64,000 nt of DNA from Cephaloticoccus sp. (GTDB lineage Bacteria; Verrucomicrobiota; Verrucomicrobiia; Opitutales; Opitutaceae): positions 17,374 to 81,373 of the forward strand of contig JAIPJW010000001.1 in the NCBI GenBank assembly GCA_021734075.1, given 5' to 3'. This document shows, piece after piece, positions 17,925 to 25,925 of the stretch. Each line of letters begins with the position of its first letter. Positions within the stretch are counted from its first letter, which is position 1. The notes under the pieces are model-generated. The model had not been told where the DNA came from. It searched no databases and was given only the letters and a program-made list of their open reading frames with translations. The position numbers and the translations under genes were made by a program.

Positions 17925-18827
17925 TCACTTGGCCCAACGTCCGTAAATGCCGCAGGGCAGCACCTTGCCGTCCGACTTGACCGGCAGCCCGACTTCGCCC
18001 GCGGTGATCTGGCCGCCCCGGTCATGCATTAGTTCAGCCAAGAGATTGGCCACCACGGTGGGTGACAGCCGGGCCGTGTAGGCGTTGATCAGGAAGAACA
18101 GCGGCGCATCGCTTAGCACGGCCCGGCATTCGGCGAGCAAATTCCAAAGATCGTCCTCCAGTTTCCACATCTCGCCCGTGCTGCCCCGGCCGTAGGTGGG
18201 CGGGTCCATGATGATGGCATCGTAGCGGCGGCCACGGCGGGCTTCGCGGCGCACGAATTTGAGGCAATCATCCGTGATGAAGCGAACCGGGGCATTGGCC
18301 AGACCGGACAAGGCAGCATTTTCCCGGCACCATTTGACCATGCCTTCCGCGGCATCCACGTGGCAGACACTGGCGCCGGCTGCCGCCGCGGCACAGGTCG
18401 CCGCCCCGGTGTAACCAAAGAGATTGAGCACGTTGACTTCGCGGCCGGCCCCCACGGCGGATTTTATTTTTCCGCCGCACCATTCCCAATTCACGGCCTG
18501 TTCGGGGAACAGGCCGGTATGTTTGAAATTGGTGGGGCGTATCTTGAAGGTCAGGCCCAAGGGATGGTAGCGCACGGTCCAGTGCTCGGGCAGGGGGCGG
18601 CGAAATTCCCAACTGCCTCCGCCGCTTTCGCTGCGGTTATAAAATCCGTCCCAATTGGGCCATTTTGCTCCCGGAGCATGGCCATGCCGCGGCCAAATGA
18701 TCTGGGGGTCCGGCCGCACCAGGTTGAATTCGCCCCACTGCTCCTGTTTCATGCCGTCACCGCATTCCAGCAGCTGGTAATCCTGCCAGTGATCGGCCAG
18801 CAGGAGGGCGGGGCGTTGCGGTGTCAT
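17925..18827 (-). CDS. Class I SAM-dependent methyltransferase, RlmI-like
   Basis: 300 residues from ATG 18827; the longer open frame would run into the opposite promoter region and adds unrelated residues. Motif I is VLNLFGYTGAATCAAAAAGA, followed by VCHVDAAEGMVKWCRENAALSG and the catalytic-region motif YDAIIMDPPTYGRG. This is the fold and order of RlmI/RlmK-type enzymes, which make 5-methylcytosine or N2-methylguanosine in 23S rRNA; the N-terminal PUA domain of RlmI is absent or replaced by about 100 residues rich in Trp. The RNA target is uncertain. It is divergent from the DUF481 gene. Confidence 0.88.
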   Translation of the reverse strand: MTPQRPALLLADHWQDYQLLECGDGMKQEQWGEFNLVRPDPQIIWPRHGHAPGAKWPNWDGFYNRSESGGGSWEFRRPLPEHWTVRYHPLGLTFKIRPTNFKHTGLFPEQAVNWEWCGGKIKSAVGAGREVNVLNLFGYTGAATCAAAAAGASVCHVDAAEGMVKWCRENAALSGLANAPVRFITDDCLKFVRREARRGRRYDAIIMDPPTYGRGSTGEMWKLEDDLWNLLAECRAVLSDAPLFFLINAYTARLSPTVVANLLAELMHDRGGQITAGEVGLPVKSDGKVLPCGIYGRWAK

Positions 18828-18937
18828 GGATGCAGCATGGAGCACGATTTTCCCCGATGAACACGAAAAAGCGCGGTCCGGTCGGTTCTTTTTCCCGACC
18901 AGTGCATTATTGACACTCAGCGCGGGGGAACTTTCGT

Positions 18938-20023
18938 ATGACCGTTTATATTTTAACCATGCACCTTCCCAGATCATTTTACGCGGCAATCACGGTGGCC
19001 TTATTCGCCATGATAGGCTTGGGCCAGCTGACGGCTGATATCGTCGAAACCAAGAACGGCGCCCGCATTGTCGGCCAAGTCACCAAGATCGAGGACGGCA
19101 AGATTTTCGTCACCACGGACTACGCGGGCGATCTGGTGATCAAGCAAAGTGAGGTGGCCGGCCTGACCACGGAAGCTCCGGTCTTTGTGCGGCTGGTCAG
19201 CGGCACCACGCTGCAAGGCACGGTGGCCCGGGAGGGGTCCAGTATCAAGATCGTGGGCGAGGACGGGGTGTTGAGCACCAACATCGAAAAAGTTGCGGCC
19301 ACTTGGTCAGCCGGGGCCGAAGACCCGCAAGTCATCGCCCTGCGCAAGCAGGCAGCGGACATGGAGCGTCATTGGGCCTACGAAGTCGCCCTCGACGTGA
19401 ACGGCAAGAGCGGCAACAAGAGCCAGCTGGGCACGGCGGTCAGCGCCCGGGCCACGTTGAAAACCAACGTGGATACCCTGCAGTTTTACACGGCCTATGA
19501 CCGGCAGGAGTCGGATGGCACCAAATCAGCCGATCAATTCAAGGCCGGCAGTGATTACACCAACAATTTTTCGGGACAGAAATCGTGGTATGTGCGCGAT
19601 GAAATCGGCTTCGACCGGGTGAAGGATATCGAACTCTACAACGTCGCTGCGGCCGGTTTGGGTTATGACTTCATCAAGACACCCAAGCGCATCCTGACGG
19701 GCCGCGCGGGTCTTTCGTTTCGCTATGAAGGCTATAAAAATCCCGTGACTGAAGATGTGAAGAGTGCGGGTCTCGATTTCGGGCTTAATCACGAGTGGGA
19801 ATTTGGTGATTCCAAGTTGGTCAATCGACTGGCCTTCGTGCCGGCTTTCGATGATTTCGGCAATTATACGATCAAACATGAATCGTTCTACGAACTGCCC
19901 CTGGCCAATCCGTCCTGGAAACTGCGCATGGGTTTGAGCAATGACTACAACAGCCAGCCGGGAGTGGGGGTCGACTCACTGGACTCCTCCTACTTTACGC
20001 GTTTGGTGCTGAGCTTTAAGTAG
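18938..20023 (+). CDS. DUF481 family outer-membrane-type protein, exported
   Basis: 361 residues. The start at 18938 has an SD (GGGGA, 9 bases upstream); ATG 18959 has none. A signal peptide covers about the first 33 residues (SFYAAITVALFAMIGLGQLTA). Residues about 34-115 contain two short repeats resembling bacterial SH3-like segments (GARIVGQVTKIEDGKIFVTTDYAG; GTTLQGTVAREGSSIKIV). From about 140 the protein alternates beta strands ending in an aromatic residue near the C-terminus (YFTRLVLSFK), as in DUF481 proteins, thought to be outer-membrane barrels induced by salt in some species. The cargo or role is unknown. Confidence 0.88.
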   Translation: MTVYILTMHLPRSFYAAITVALFAMIGLGQLTADIVETKNGARIVGQVTKIEDGKIFVTTDYAGDLVIKQSEVAGLTTEAPVFVRLVSGTTLQGTVAREGSSIKIVGEDGVLSTNIEKVAATWSAGAEDPQVIALRKQAADMERHWAYEVALDVNGKSGNKSQLGTAVSARATLKTNVDTLQFYTAYDRQESDGTKSADQFKAGSDYTNNFSGQKSWYVRDEIGFDRVKDIELYNVAAAGLGYDFIKTPKRILTGRAGLSFRYEGYKNPVTEDVKSAGLDFGLNHEWEFGDSKLVNRLAFVPAFDDFGNYTIKHESFYELPLANPSWKLRMGLSNDYNSQPGVGVDSLDSSYFTRLVLSFK

Positions 20024-20045
20024 GACTTTGCGTGATAATTGCAGC

Positions 20046-20083
20046 CCGGCCCGCGGATTTGTCCCCGGGCCGGTTTGCTTTTT
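20046..20083 (+). terminator. Probable terminator after DUF481 gene
   Basis: Arms CCGGCCCG (20046-20053) and CGGGCCGG (20066-20073) then TTTGCTTTTT. It lies 22 bases after the stop. Confidence 0.7.
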
Positions 20084-20114
20084 GACCGGCCCAGAGTTGG
20101 CTGGAGGTCACATG

Positions 20115-20597
20115 ATGCGACAGGACTACATTCTGCGTCTGATTGCCGAGCTCCGGCAGTTTGTGGCCGCAATGCTCGGCACCGGCGACCCGGCCCGCGC
20201 CGGTGAGGCGTTGCATGCCGTGCTGCATGCGCAGGAGCGGTTGTTTCAACGCCCCCCCGCTGAATTTCTCGGACTCACGATCGACGAACAAGTGGCATTG
20301 TTGGGTCGTGCGGAATCACCTGCCGCGGCAGTCGAGAAAGTCATCACCTATGCCGCCACCCTCAAGCTGGCCGCCGAGGTATACGACGCCACCAATCGCG
20401 ACGCCCTTGCCGCCAGTTCACGGCAGCTTGCCCTCGGCGCGCTGTTGACGGCCGCACAACGCTGGCCGGAATCCGGGACAGATTTCCTGGATCCGATCAA
20501 CCGTTTGAAGGGACAATTGCCCGACGAGCTGTTGAATCCGACGGTGCGTGAGCTGCTGGAACAATACCGTCCCAAAGAGCCCGGGCAAACCGGCTGA
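20115..20597 (+). CDS. Small helical protein, DUF6483-like
   Basis: 160 residues. Two adjacent ATGs lie at 20112 and 20115; GGAGG 8 bases ahead favours the second. The N-terminal MRQDYILRLIAELRQFVAAML followed by a long all-alpha, TPR-like region (LQ-rich helices, LGALLTAAQRWPESGTDFLDPINRLKGQLP) resembles the DUF6483 family; I assign it from memory of that N-terminal pattern. Soluble, no catalytic motifs. It is convergent with upp, 21 bases apart. Confidence 0.75.
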   Translation: MRQDYILRLIAELRQFVAAMLGTGDPARAGEALHAVLHAQERLFQRPPAEFLGLTIDEQVALLGRAESPAAAVEKVITYAATLKLAAEVYDATNRDALAASSRQLALGALLTAAQRWPESGTDFLDPINRLKGQLPDELLNPTVRELLEQYRPKEPGQTG

Positions 20598-20618
20598 TGC
20601 CACAACCTTGTGGTCGGC

Positions 20619-21236
20619 TCAAGTGCCGTAGAGTCGGTCGCCGAAGTCGCCCAACCCGGGCAGAATATACCTGCGGTCATTGAGTTCGCGATCGTGGGCG
20701 GCGGTGTAAATCGGCACATCAGGGTGCGCGGCGGCCACGGCGGCCACGCCTTCGGGTGAGGACACAATGCACACAAAGGTCAACTCATGGGCCCCGGCTT
20801 CCTTGACGACGGTGAGGGCCTGAGCGGCCGAACCACCGGTGGCGAGCATCGGATCCAGCACCAACACGCGCTTGCCGGTGAGCGGGGGCATCTTGCAATA
20901 GTAGCTGCGGGCCACGGCGGTCTCATGGTCGCGTTCCAGTCCGACATACCCGACACTCACATCGGGGAAAAGATCGAGAAACGGCTGCATCATCCCGAGA
21001 CCGGCCCGCAGGATGGGCACCACCACCAGGGGCCGGGCCAGGACTTGTCCCGCGTGGGTTTCAAGGGGTGTTTGCACGGTTTTATCCTTCGTCGCGAGAT
21101 CACGGGTCGCCTCGATGGCCAGCATCAGTCCGAGTTGGTAGGCCAGGGTGCGAAAGGTGGCGGGTTTGGTAGATTGATCACGCAGGTGGGTCATCACGTG
21201 TGCGGCCAAGGGATGATGGAGAACGTGCAGGGACAT
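20619..21236 (-). CDS. upp: Uracil phosphoribosyltransferase
   Basis: 205 residues, the normal length. The PRPP-binding loop is VLVLDPMLATGGSA and the uracil-site region is YILPGLGDFGDRLYGT at the C-terminus. VVPILRAGLGMMQPFLDLFP is also family-typical. It converts uracil and PRPP to UMP in pyrimidine salvage. It lies downstream, on the same strand, of a nucleoside deoxyribosyltransferase-like gene, so base exchange and base salvage may be linked. Start ATG 21236. Confidence 0.97.
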   Translation of the reverse strand: MSLHVLHHPLAAHVMTHLRDQSTKPATFRTLAYQLGLMLAIEATRDLATKDKTVQTPLETHAGQVLARPLVVVPILRAGLGMMQPFLDLFPDVSVGYVGLERDHETAVARSYYCKMPPLTGKRVLVLDPMLATGGSAAQALTVVKEAGAHELTFVCIVSSPEGVAAVAAAHPDVPIYTAAHDRELNDRRYILPGLGDFGDRLYGT

Positions 21237-21300
21237 GGGGGCTGGGGGTTAAAGGGCTGGGCCTTGGGATTAATTGACCGCGGCGCTGCGGTGCGCGGTT

Positions 21301-21993
21301 TTACAACAGGCGTTTGGCGACTTTTTGTTTCATGATGGCTTCCAGCTTTTTGATCAGCGGCTTTTCCTTGCCCCGCAGGCCGGGCATCAACGCGATCCAG
21401 CGGTAGACGTCCTCGCGGAGTCGCTTGGGCATGGCGGGCTTCAATTCCACGGCCCGGTCGAGCGCGCGCACGCATTGGGCCGCGACATGCTCGCACATCA
21501 GTTGCGCATCGGCAGAGCTTTGTTGTCCCGCCAAACGCAACGCATCATCCAGGGTGCGGCGGCGGCGGTGGGCGATGGCTTTGTAGTTGCCGAGACTGTT
21601 GGCGACGACGTTGACGGTGCGGGGGAAGAAACTCGACATCAGGTTCCAAGGGTCATTGCCGTCCCCGGCCTGCCGGATATCGCTGCGCAGAATCACCGCG
21701 GGAATGTCGGCAAACTTGGCGATCATGAATTCGATCACCGTGCCCGAATCGAGTTCGGTGCCGTCGTAGTTGAACAAGCCGAGGTCACATTCCAGCAACG
21801 CCCGGATATCCTGGTCACGAATGGTGCGGGGGGCCTTGCCGCGGGGTTCAAAATCCTGGGGCAGTTTGCACCGGTATTTGCCGTGTGACTTCTCATAAAT
21901 GGCCTCGGCCAGGTAGGCATTGCCGATCAGGTGCTTGAGACTGAACAGCTCACTCCCGAAATAAACCGTGTAGTTTTTTTTGCTGGTCTTCAT
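21301..21993 (-). CDS. Nucleoside 2-deoxyribosyltransferase-like protein
   Basis: 230 residues from ATG 21993. Residues 8-120 match the deoxyribosyltransferase fold: YTVYFGSELFSLKHLIGNAYLAEAI at the start, IRDQDIRALLECDLGLFNYDG, then DSGTVIEFMIAKF with the catalytic Glu at about E88. The C-terminal 110 residues are basic and helical, without known motif. Family enzymes move deoxyribose between bases or hydrolyse nucleoside derivatives. Paired with upp (64-base gap). No SD is visible. The longer upstream frame overlaps the penicillin acylase gene and was not used. Confidence 0.85.
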   Translation of the reverse strand: MKTSKKNYTVYFGSELFSLKHLIGNAYLAEAIYEKSHGKYRCKLPQDFEPRGKAPRTIRDQDIRALLECDLGLFNYDGTELDSGTVIEFMIAKFADIPAVILRSDIRQAGDGNDPWNLMSSFFPRTVNVVANSLGNYKAIAHRRRRTLDDALRLAGQQSSADAQLMCEHVAAQCVRALDRAVELKPAMPKRLREDVYRWIALMPGLRGKEKPLIKKLEAIMKQKVAKRLL

Positions 21994-22054
21994 TCGCGCC
22001 GTGCGACCAGCAAGCCCGCAATGGCCGGTCGGGACAATGCCAAACTCGCGCCCG

Positions 22055-24463
22055 CTATCGGGCAGACAGGGTGAGGTGATGGGTCGCTTCGCCCGGGAGG
22101 AAAGGAGTGGGTTCGCCGCGCACCCAGGCGTCGTGCCCGGCCCCGTAGAAAGGAGAAAGGGGGTGCCCGCTCTGGCCTCCGGGCATTTCAAACAGGCCCT
22201 CGGCTTCATGTCCGGGTGAAACCACGAATCGTTCGCTGGCGCCGAAATCCGGACGTTGCACCCGCGGAGTGATGCTGTCGCCGGGCAAGGGGTCAGTCGG
22301 CATGTTCAGCCATCCGGTGAGCCAAGCAGGCAGGGCCGTGGACATCGGATGCCGGATTTGGGCCTGATTGCGCTGCCCCCAGGTGGCCTCGTCAACGGCG
22401 ACACCTTGATCGGTCAAGTTCGTTACGACCCGGTCGGCGGCGGCCAGCAGCATCTCATGCCACGATGCAAACTGTGGGTTTAGCAGGTGGGGCGGCTGCT
22501 CGGTCAGTAATAGCCAAAGAGGCTGCTCGTAATGAAACCGATGCCAGGAAAACCCTTCAAATTGGATCACACTGGGTGCAAAGATGGGATTGAAGACGAG
22601 ATTGGCCGTCTGTTGCCGGAACAGGCGCACCAGCCGATAGCTCACGGAATCAATCCGGGCACGGCCATCCCAGTCCGCCAGCAGTGACTTCAGCTTGGTC
22701 CGTGCCTTGTTTCCTTTCACCGCTTCCGGAGTGAGCGCGGCCAGCAGCAATTCGTGCCAGCGGTCCAATATCGGAGCGCGGTCGTCCAATTGTATGGCGA
22801 GCAGGTCCGCCGGGGTGGCACCTTCGACCAACGCGAGACGGTCGCGAACTCTGGCCGCGCGATGGGGCCGATCATAACCTCCATCCCCCATGATATCCAG
22901 GGCCGGTCCCCCGATGATGCGGTTGTTCGCGGTCCATAGGCGACCATCGACCGGGTCGGCCAGCACGGGCACTTCGGTTTCGGGCACATCGCCATCCCAG
23001 TAGCGGTCACCATAGGTCCAGGAAACGGGGAACCGGCCATCGTAACCCACCCGCTTGGGCAGGAAACCGGCGATCGTCCAGGCCATGTGACCTTGGTCGT
23101 CCACGATGAGGATGTTTTGCGCCGGCATGCCAGCCCGGTGGGCCACACTGACCGCGTCGCTCACACTCCGGGCGGTTTCCATATCCACGAGGGAAAGGTT
23201 GATCGCACCGGGTTGATGCACCGCCCAGTGATAAACCAAGGGCCGGGTTTTCTCACCGCTGCCAATCACCGGACCCCAGACGGTTGTCTCGACCACAAAG
23301 TCCACCGGGGCACCGCCCTTGACTTCAATCGTTTCATGTCGCCGCTGAAAGGGAACCAGTTCGCGATCATTTTTATAGAGCGAACGAGCGATGACACTCG
23401 GTTCGACTACCACGATATCACTGGAATCGGCATAGGCATTGGTCAGACCCCAGGCCACATGGCCATTGCTGCCGGCGACAACCAAGGGCACGCCGGGCAG
23501 GGTGACACCAGTGACCTTGTGCCCCGGTCCCTCCGCCGGCGCCCGGGTATCTTCGGTCCATGCCAATGAGGCGCGATACCAAGTATTGGGCACACGCAAA
23601 TGCAGGTGCATGTCATTGGCAAGGAGGGTGGCTCCGTTGGCGGTATGTGCACCCGAAAGGGCAAAACTATTACTTCCGCCGCTTGATGGGGCATCATCCG
23701 GATTGTCCGGTCGGGCATCCGTCACCGGGGCACGACGCAGATCGATGACCTGCTCGGATGGGATGGGCGGGCTGGTCGCCGGCATCGTGCCATCCAAGGC
23801 GGCATCGGCGACGGTAAGCAAAGGGGCGAAAAAATCCACCGCTTCACCGCCATAGACTTGGCGCACCGCGGCCAGCGACCGCTCGTAGTTGCCCTCATCG
23901 TGCAATTCCAGCGCCATCGCATACGCGACCAAAATGGAATCTTCCGCGAGCCAGGCCTGTGGTTCGGCGCGCAGTGCCAGGTATTCAACCGGGCTCCTTG
24001 CCAGCGCCCGCAACCCGGCATTAACGCCCCGGGTATAGGCTTCGACCAGGGCGCGTTCTCCGGAGTTCAGCCGCAAAATGGCATCCTCCGCGAGAGCTCG
24101 AAAACCATGGATGCGGGCGGCTTTGTCCGCCGCAAGGGTCTTGGCCCCGAAAAGGACGGAAAGTTCGCCTCCAGCCCGTCGGCGCAACAGGTCCATTTGG
24201 AAAAAACGGTCCTGGGCATGCAACCAGCCCAGTGCCGAGGCCACGTCGAGCCGGTTCGCACCAATGACGGTTGGCACCCCCAGGGCATCGCGCTCGATCG
24301 TCACGGTGGAGGTCAGTCCGGGCAGGGTGGCCGTGCCGTCCAGTTGCGGCAGGCTGCGTTGCATCTGTTGGTAAAACCAGCCGACCCCCAACCCCAAAAC
24401 CACCACGGCAATGAGCAGGAGCGCCCCCAGCCACGTGAATGTTTTCCGCCGCAATGTGCTCAT
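22055..24463 (-). CDS. Penicillin acylase family Ntn-hydrolase
   Basis: 802 residues. Residues 10-32 form one N-terminal membrane or signal segment. The precursor is cut before the nucleophile Ser, here S264 in SGGSNSFALSG, making alpha and beta chains as in penicillin and acyl-homoserine-lactone acylases. Other family marks are DALGVPTVIGAN, ALGWLHAQDRFFQMDLLRRRAGGEL and the downstream ANDMHLHLRVPNTWY. It would hydrolyse amide bonds in the periplasm; substrates could be lactam side chains, AHLs or peptides. Its ATG overlaps the gluconokinase stop by 4 bases, so the two are co-translated. Confidence 0.94.
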   Translation of the reverse strand: MSTLRRKTFTWLGALLLIAVVVLGLGVGWFYQQMQRSLPQLDGTATLPGLTSTVTIERDALGVPTVIGANRLDVASALGWLHAQDRFFQMDLLRRRAGGELSVLFGAKTLAADKAARIHGFRALAEDAILRLNSGERALVEAYTRGVNAGLRALARSPVEYLALRAEPQAWLAEDSILVAYAMALELHDEGNYERSLAAVRQVYGGEAVDFFAPLLTVADAALDGTMPATSPPIPSEQVIDLRRAPVTDARPDNPDDAPSSGGSNSFALSGAHTANGATLLANDMHLHLRVPNTWYRASLAWTEDTRAPAEGPGHKVTGVTLPGVPLVVAGSNGHVAWGLTNAYADSSDIVVVEPSVIARSLYKNDRELVPFQRRHETIEVKGGAPVDFVVETTVWGPVIGSGEKTRPLVYHWAVHQPGAINLSLVDMETARSVSDAVSVAHRAGMPAQNILIVDDQGHMAWTIAGFLPKRVGYDGRFPVSWTYGDRYWDGDVPETEVPVLADPVDGRLWTANNRIIGGPALDIMGDGGYDRPHRAARVRDRLALVEGATPADLLAIQLDDRAPILDRWHELLLAALTPEAVKGNKARTKLKSLLADWDGRARIDSVSYRLVRLFRQQTANLVFNPIFAPSVIQFEGFSWHRFHYEQPLWLLLTEQPPHLLNPQFASWHEMLLAAADRVVTNLTDQGVAVDEATWGQRNQAQIRHPMSTALPAWLTGWLNMPTDPLPGDSITPRVQRPDFGASERFVVSPGHEAEGLFEMPGGQSGHPLSPFYGAGHDAWVRGEPTPFLPGEATHHLTLSAR

Positions 24464-24966
24464 AACGAATACGCGTCGCGGATGGCCGCAACCAAAGACG
24501 TGGTGTCCGCCGCAATGTCCAGGGTGAGTGCGTCAATTGGCTCCTCAAGGGTGGCCAGCTGGCTGTCGAGCATCGCGGGTTTCATGAAATGATCTTTCCG
24601 GCTGGTGATGCGCTCCCACAACAGGTCACGGCTGCCTTGCAGGTAGACGAGCTTCACTCGCTCGGGATCCACGCGGATCACCCTTCGATAGGTTTCCTTC
24701 AACGCCGAGCAGGTGACCACGACTCCTTGCCCGCGGGCCAGACAGGTGGCCAGATGTGCTCTGATGGCTGACAGCCATGGGGCGCGGTCCTCGTCTGTGA
24801 GGGGGATACCGGCACTCATTTTGGCCACATTTTCCGGGGGATGAAACCCGTCGGCGTCGTTGAATTGCCAGCCCAATTCAGCGGCAAGTTGCTGGCCCAC
24901 GGTGGATTTTCCGCTGCCGGCGACGCCCATGACAATGATGGCTTCGGGTGAATTCACTGTTCCCAT
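24460..24966 (-). CDS. gntK: Gluconokinase
   Basis: 168 residues. The P-loop is VMGVAGSGKST (about 12-22), followed by FNDADGFHPPENVAKMSAGIPLTDEDRAPWL, the gluconate-binding signature, then VVVTCSALKETYRRVIR and the HFMKPAMLDSQLATLEEP region typical of GntK. It phosphorylates D-gluconate for the pentose phosphate or Entner-Doudoroff route. It overlaps the upstream DUF5069 gene by 13 bases and the downstream acylase gene by 4, forming a tight three-gene operon. No gluconate permease is nearby. Confidence 0.95.
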   Translation of the reverse strand: MGTVNSPEAIIVMGVAGSGKSTVGQQLAAELGWQFNDADGFHPPENVAKMSAGIPLTDEDRAPWLSAIRAHLATCLARGQGVVVTCSALKETYRRVIRVDPERVKLVYLQGSRDLLWERITSRKDHFMKPAMLDSQLATLEEPIDALTLDIAADTTSLVAAIRDAYSL

Positions 24967-25400
24967 GCGCGGTGGGCAACAGGATCACGGCCTTCATCAT
25001 ACTCGATGTAGTCAAACATGGTCTCAATGGTCTTGTCCTCGAAGCCTGATTCCTTGATGCGCATTTGCAGGCGTTCTCTCAGGGCATCGCGCCAGCCGCG
25101 CTTCATCATGAAACCGTTCCAGGTTTCGCATTCCATGTCACTGCGGGCACCGCCCTGCTCATGGCACCAGGCGAGAATTTCCTCATCGGTGCCACCCTCA
25201 AGGGTCCGCTTTTGGAGCGCGCCATGGGCAACCTTCAGAAAGTGGCAGCAACGCTCATCAAAGCCGCTTCCGACATTGGGCGTATAGTCGGCGGGGAGCT
25301 GACCGGCAGCGAGCAGGCGGATCTTGTCCAGCATGCGACCGAAGTAAACCAGTCGACCGACCCTGGCGTAGACACTGCGAAGTCCGGGAACGTTGGGCAT
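24954..25400 (-). CDS. DUF5069 domain protein (second copy)
   Basis: 148 residues from ATG 25400; a GTG at 25430 is possible. Features are LRSVYARVGRLVYFGRMLDKIRLLAAGQLPADYTPNVGSGFDERCCHFLKVAHGAL and the terminal MFDYIEYDEGRDP, the same layout as the protein at 4572-5033 but only distantly similar. First gene of the operon with gntK and the acylase. Unknown function. Confidence 0.85.
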   Translation of the reverse strand: MPNVPGLRSVYARVGRLVYFGRMLDKIRLLAAGQLPADYTPNVGSGFDERCCHFLKVAHGALQKRTLEGGTDEEILAWCHEQGGARSDMECETWNGFMMKRGWRDALRERLQMRIKESGFEDKTIETMFDYIEYDEGRDPVAHRAWEQ

Positions 25401-25451
25401 AGGGGGATATTCCCGCGTTTTTCTCTCCACCCGGCGAGCCGAAAAAGCCGG

Positions 25452-25712
25452 TCAACGCCGCACGTAGTAAACCAAGGTCGCGAGCAGGCCCAAGGCAAAG
25501 GTTGGGGCGTTGATCCAGAGCTGGTGAAACGGCACCGGCCAGTGGTTGCAGGCATAGATTACCGCCACGTGCTTGATGGCGATCAACACCCAGCAGATCA
25601 TGATGAAACGCTCAACTCGCGGATTGCGCACGGGCTTGGGGCGCACGTTGACCTCCATCACCGCACCGGCAGGCGATGGTCGGAAGATGAGATTGAGCAG
25701 GTTGGCATTCAT
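25452..25712 (-). CDS. Small two-helix membrane protein
   Basis: 86 residues from ATG 25712; ATG 25658 would give 68. Two hydrophobic helices are clear: FIMICWVLIAIKHVAVIYAC and APTFALGLLATLVYYV, with a Pro/Trp turn (NHWPVPFHQLW) between and a basic N-terminal stretch. I recognise no family. It lies 51 bases upstream of the DUF5069-gntK-acylase operon and could be its first gene. Start choice is uncertain because a TATAAT box lies 10 bases before ATG 25712. Confidence 0.6.
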   Translation of the reverse strand: MNANLLNLIFRPSPAGAVMEVNVRPKPVRNPRVERFIMICWVLIAIKHVAVIYACNHWPVPFHQLWINAPTFALGLLATLVYYVRR

Positions 25713-25722
25713 GGTGAGACAC

Positions 25723-25728
25723 ATTATA
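25723..25728 (-). promoter_or_regulatory. TATAAT -10 box before the small membrane protein
   Basis: Perfect TATAAT on the minus strand ending 10 bases before ATG 25712. A weak TTCCAA lies 16 bases upstream as a possible -35. If used, transcripts would start almost at that ATG, giving a leaderless message or translation from ATG 25658. Confidence 0.4.
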
Positions 25729-25925
25729 CGCTTTGCGGATGGAATTGGAAGCCACTTGAGGTCTTTGGGGTTTCGGTTGCCGTGGGTGGCGTCGGGATAT
25801 TGCGGATAAGCCATGATTGATTCTGGACAAACGCCACTCTGGGCGCGTGAACTGGCCTTGAACCCGAAGGGTCAACCGTTCAGGTTGTCCATGCACCCAA
25901 TCCGACGACCAGATTTACTGGTGAA

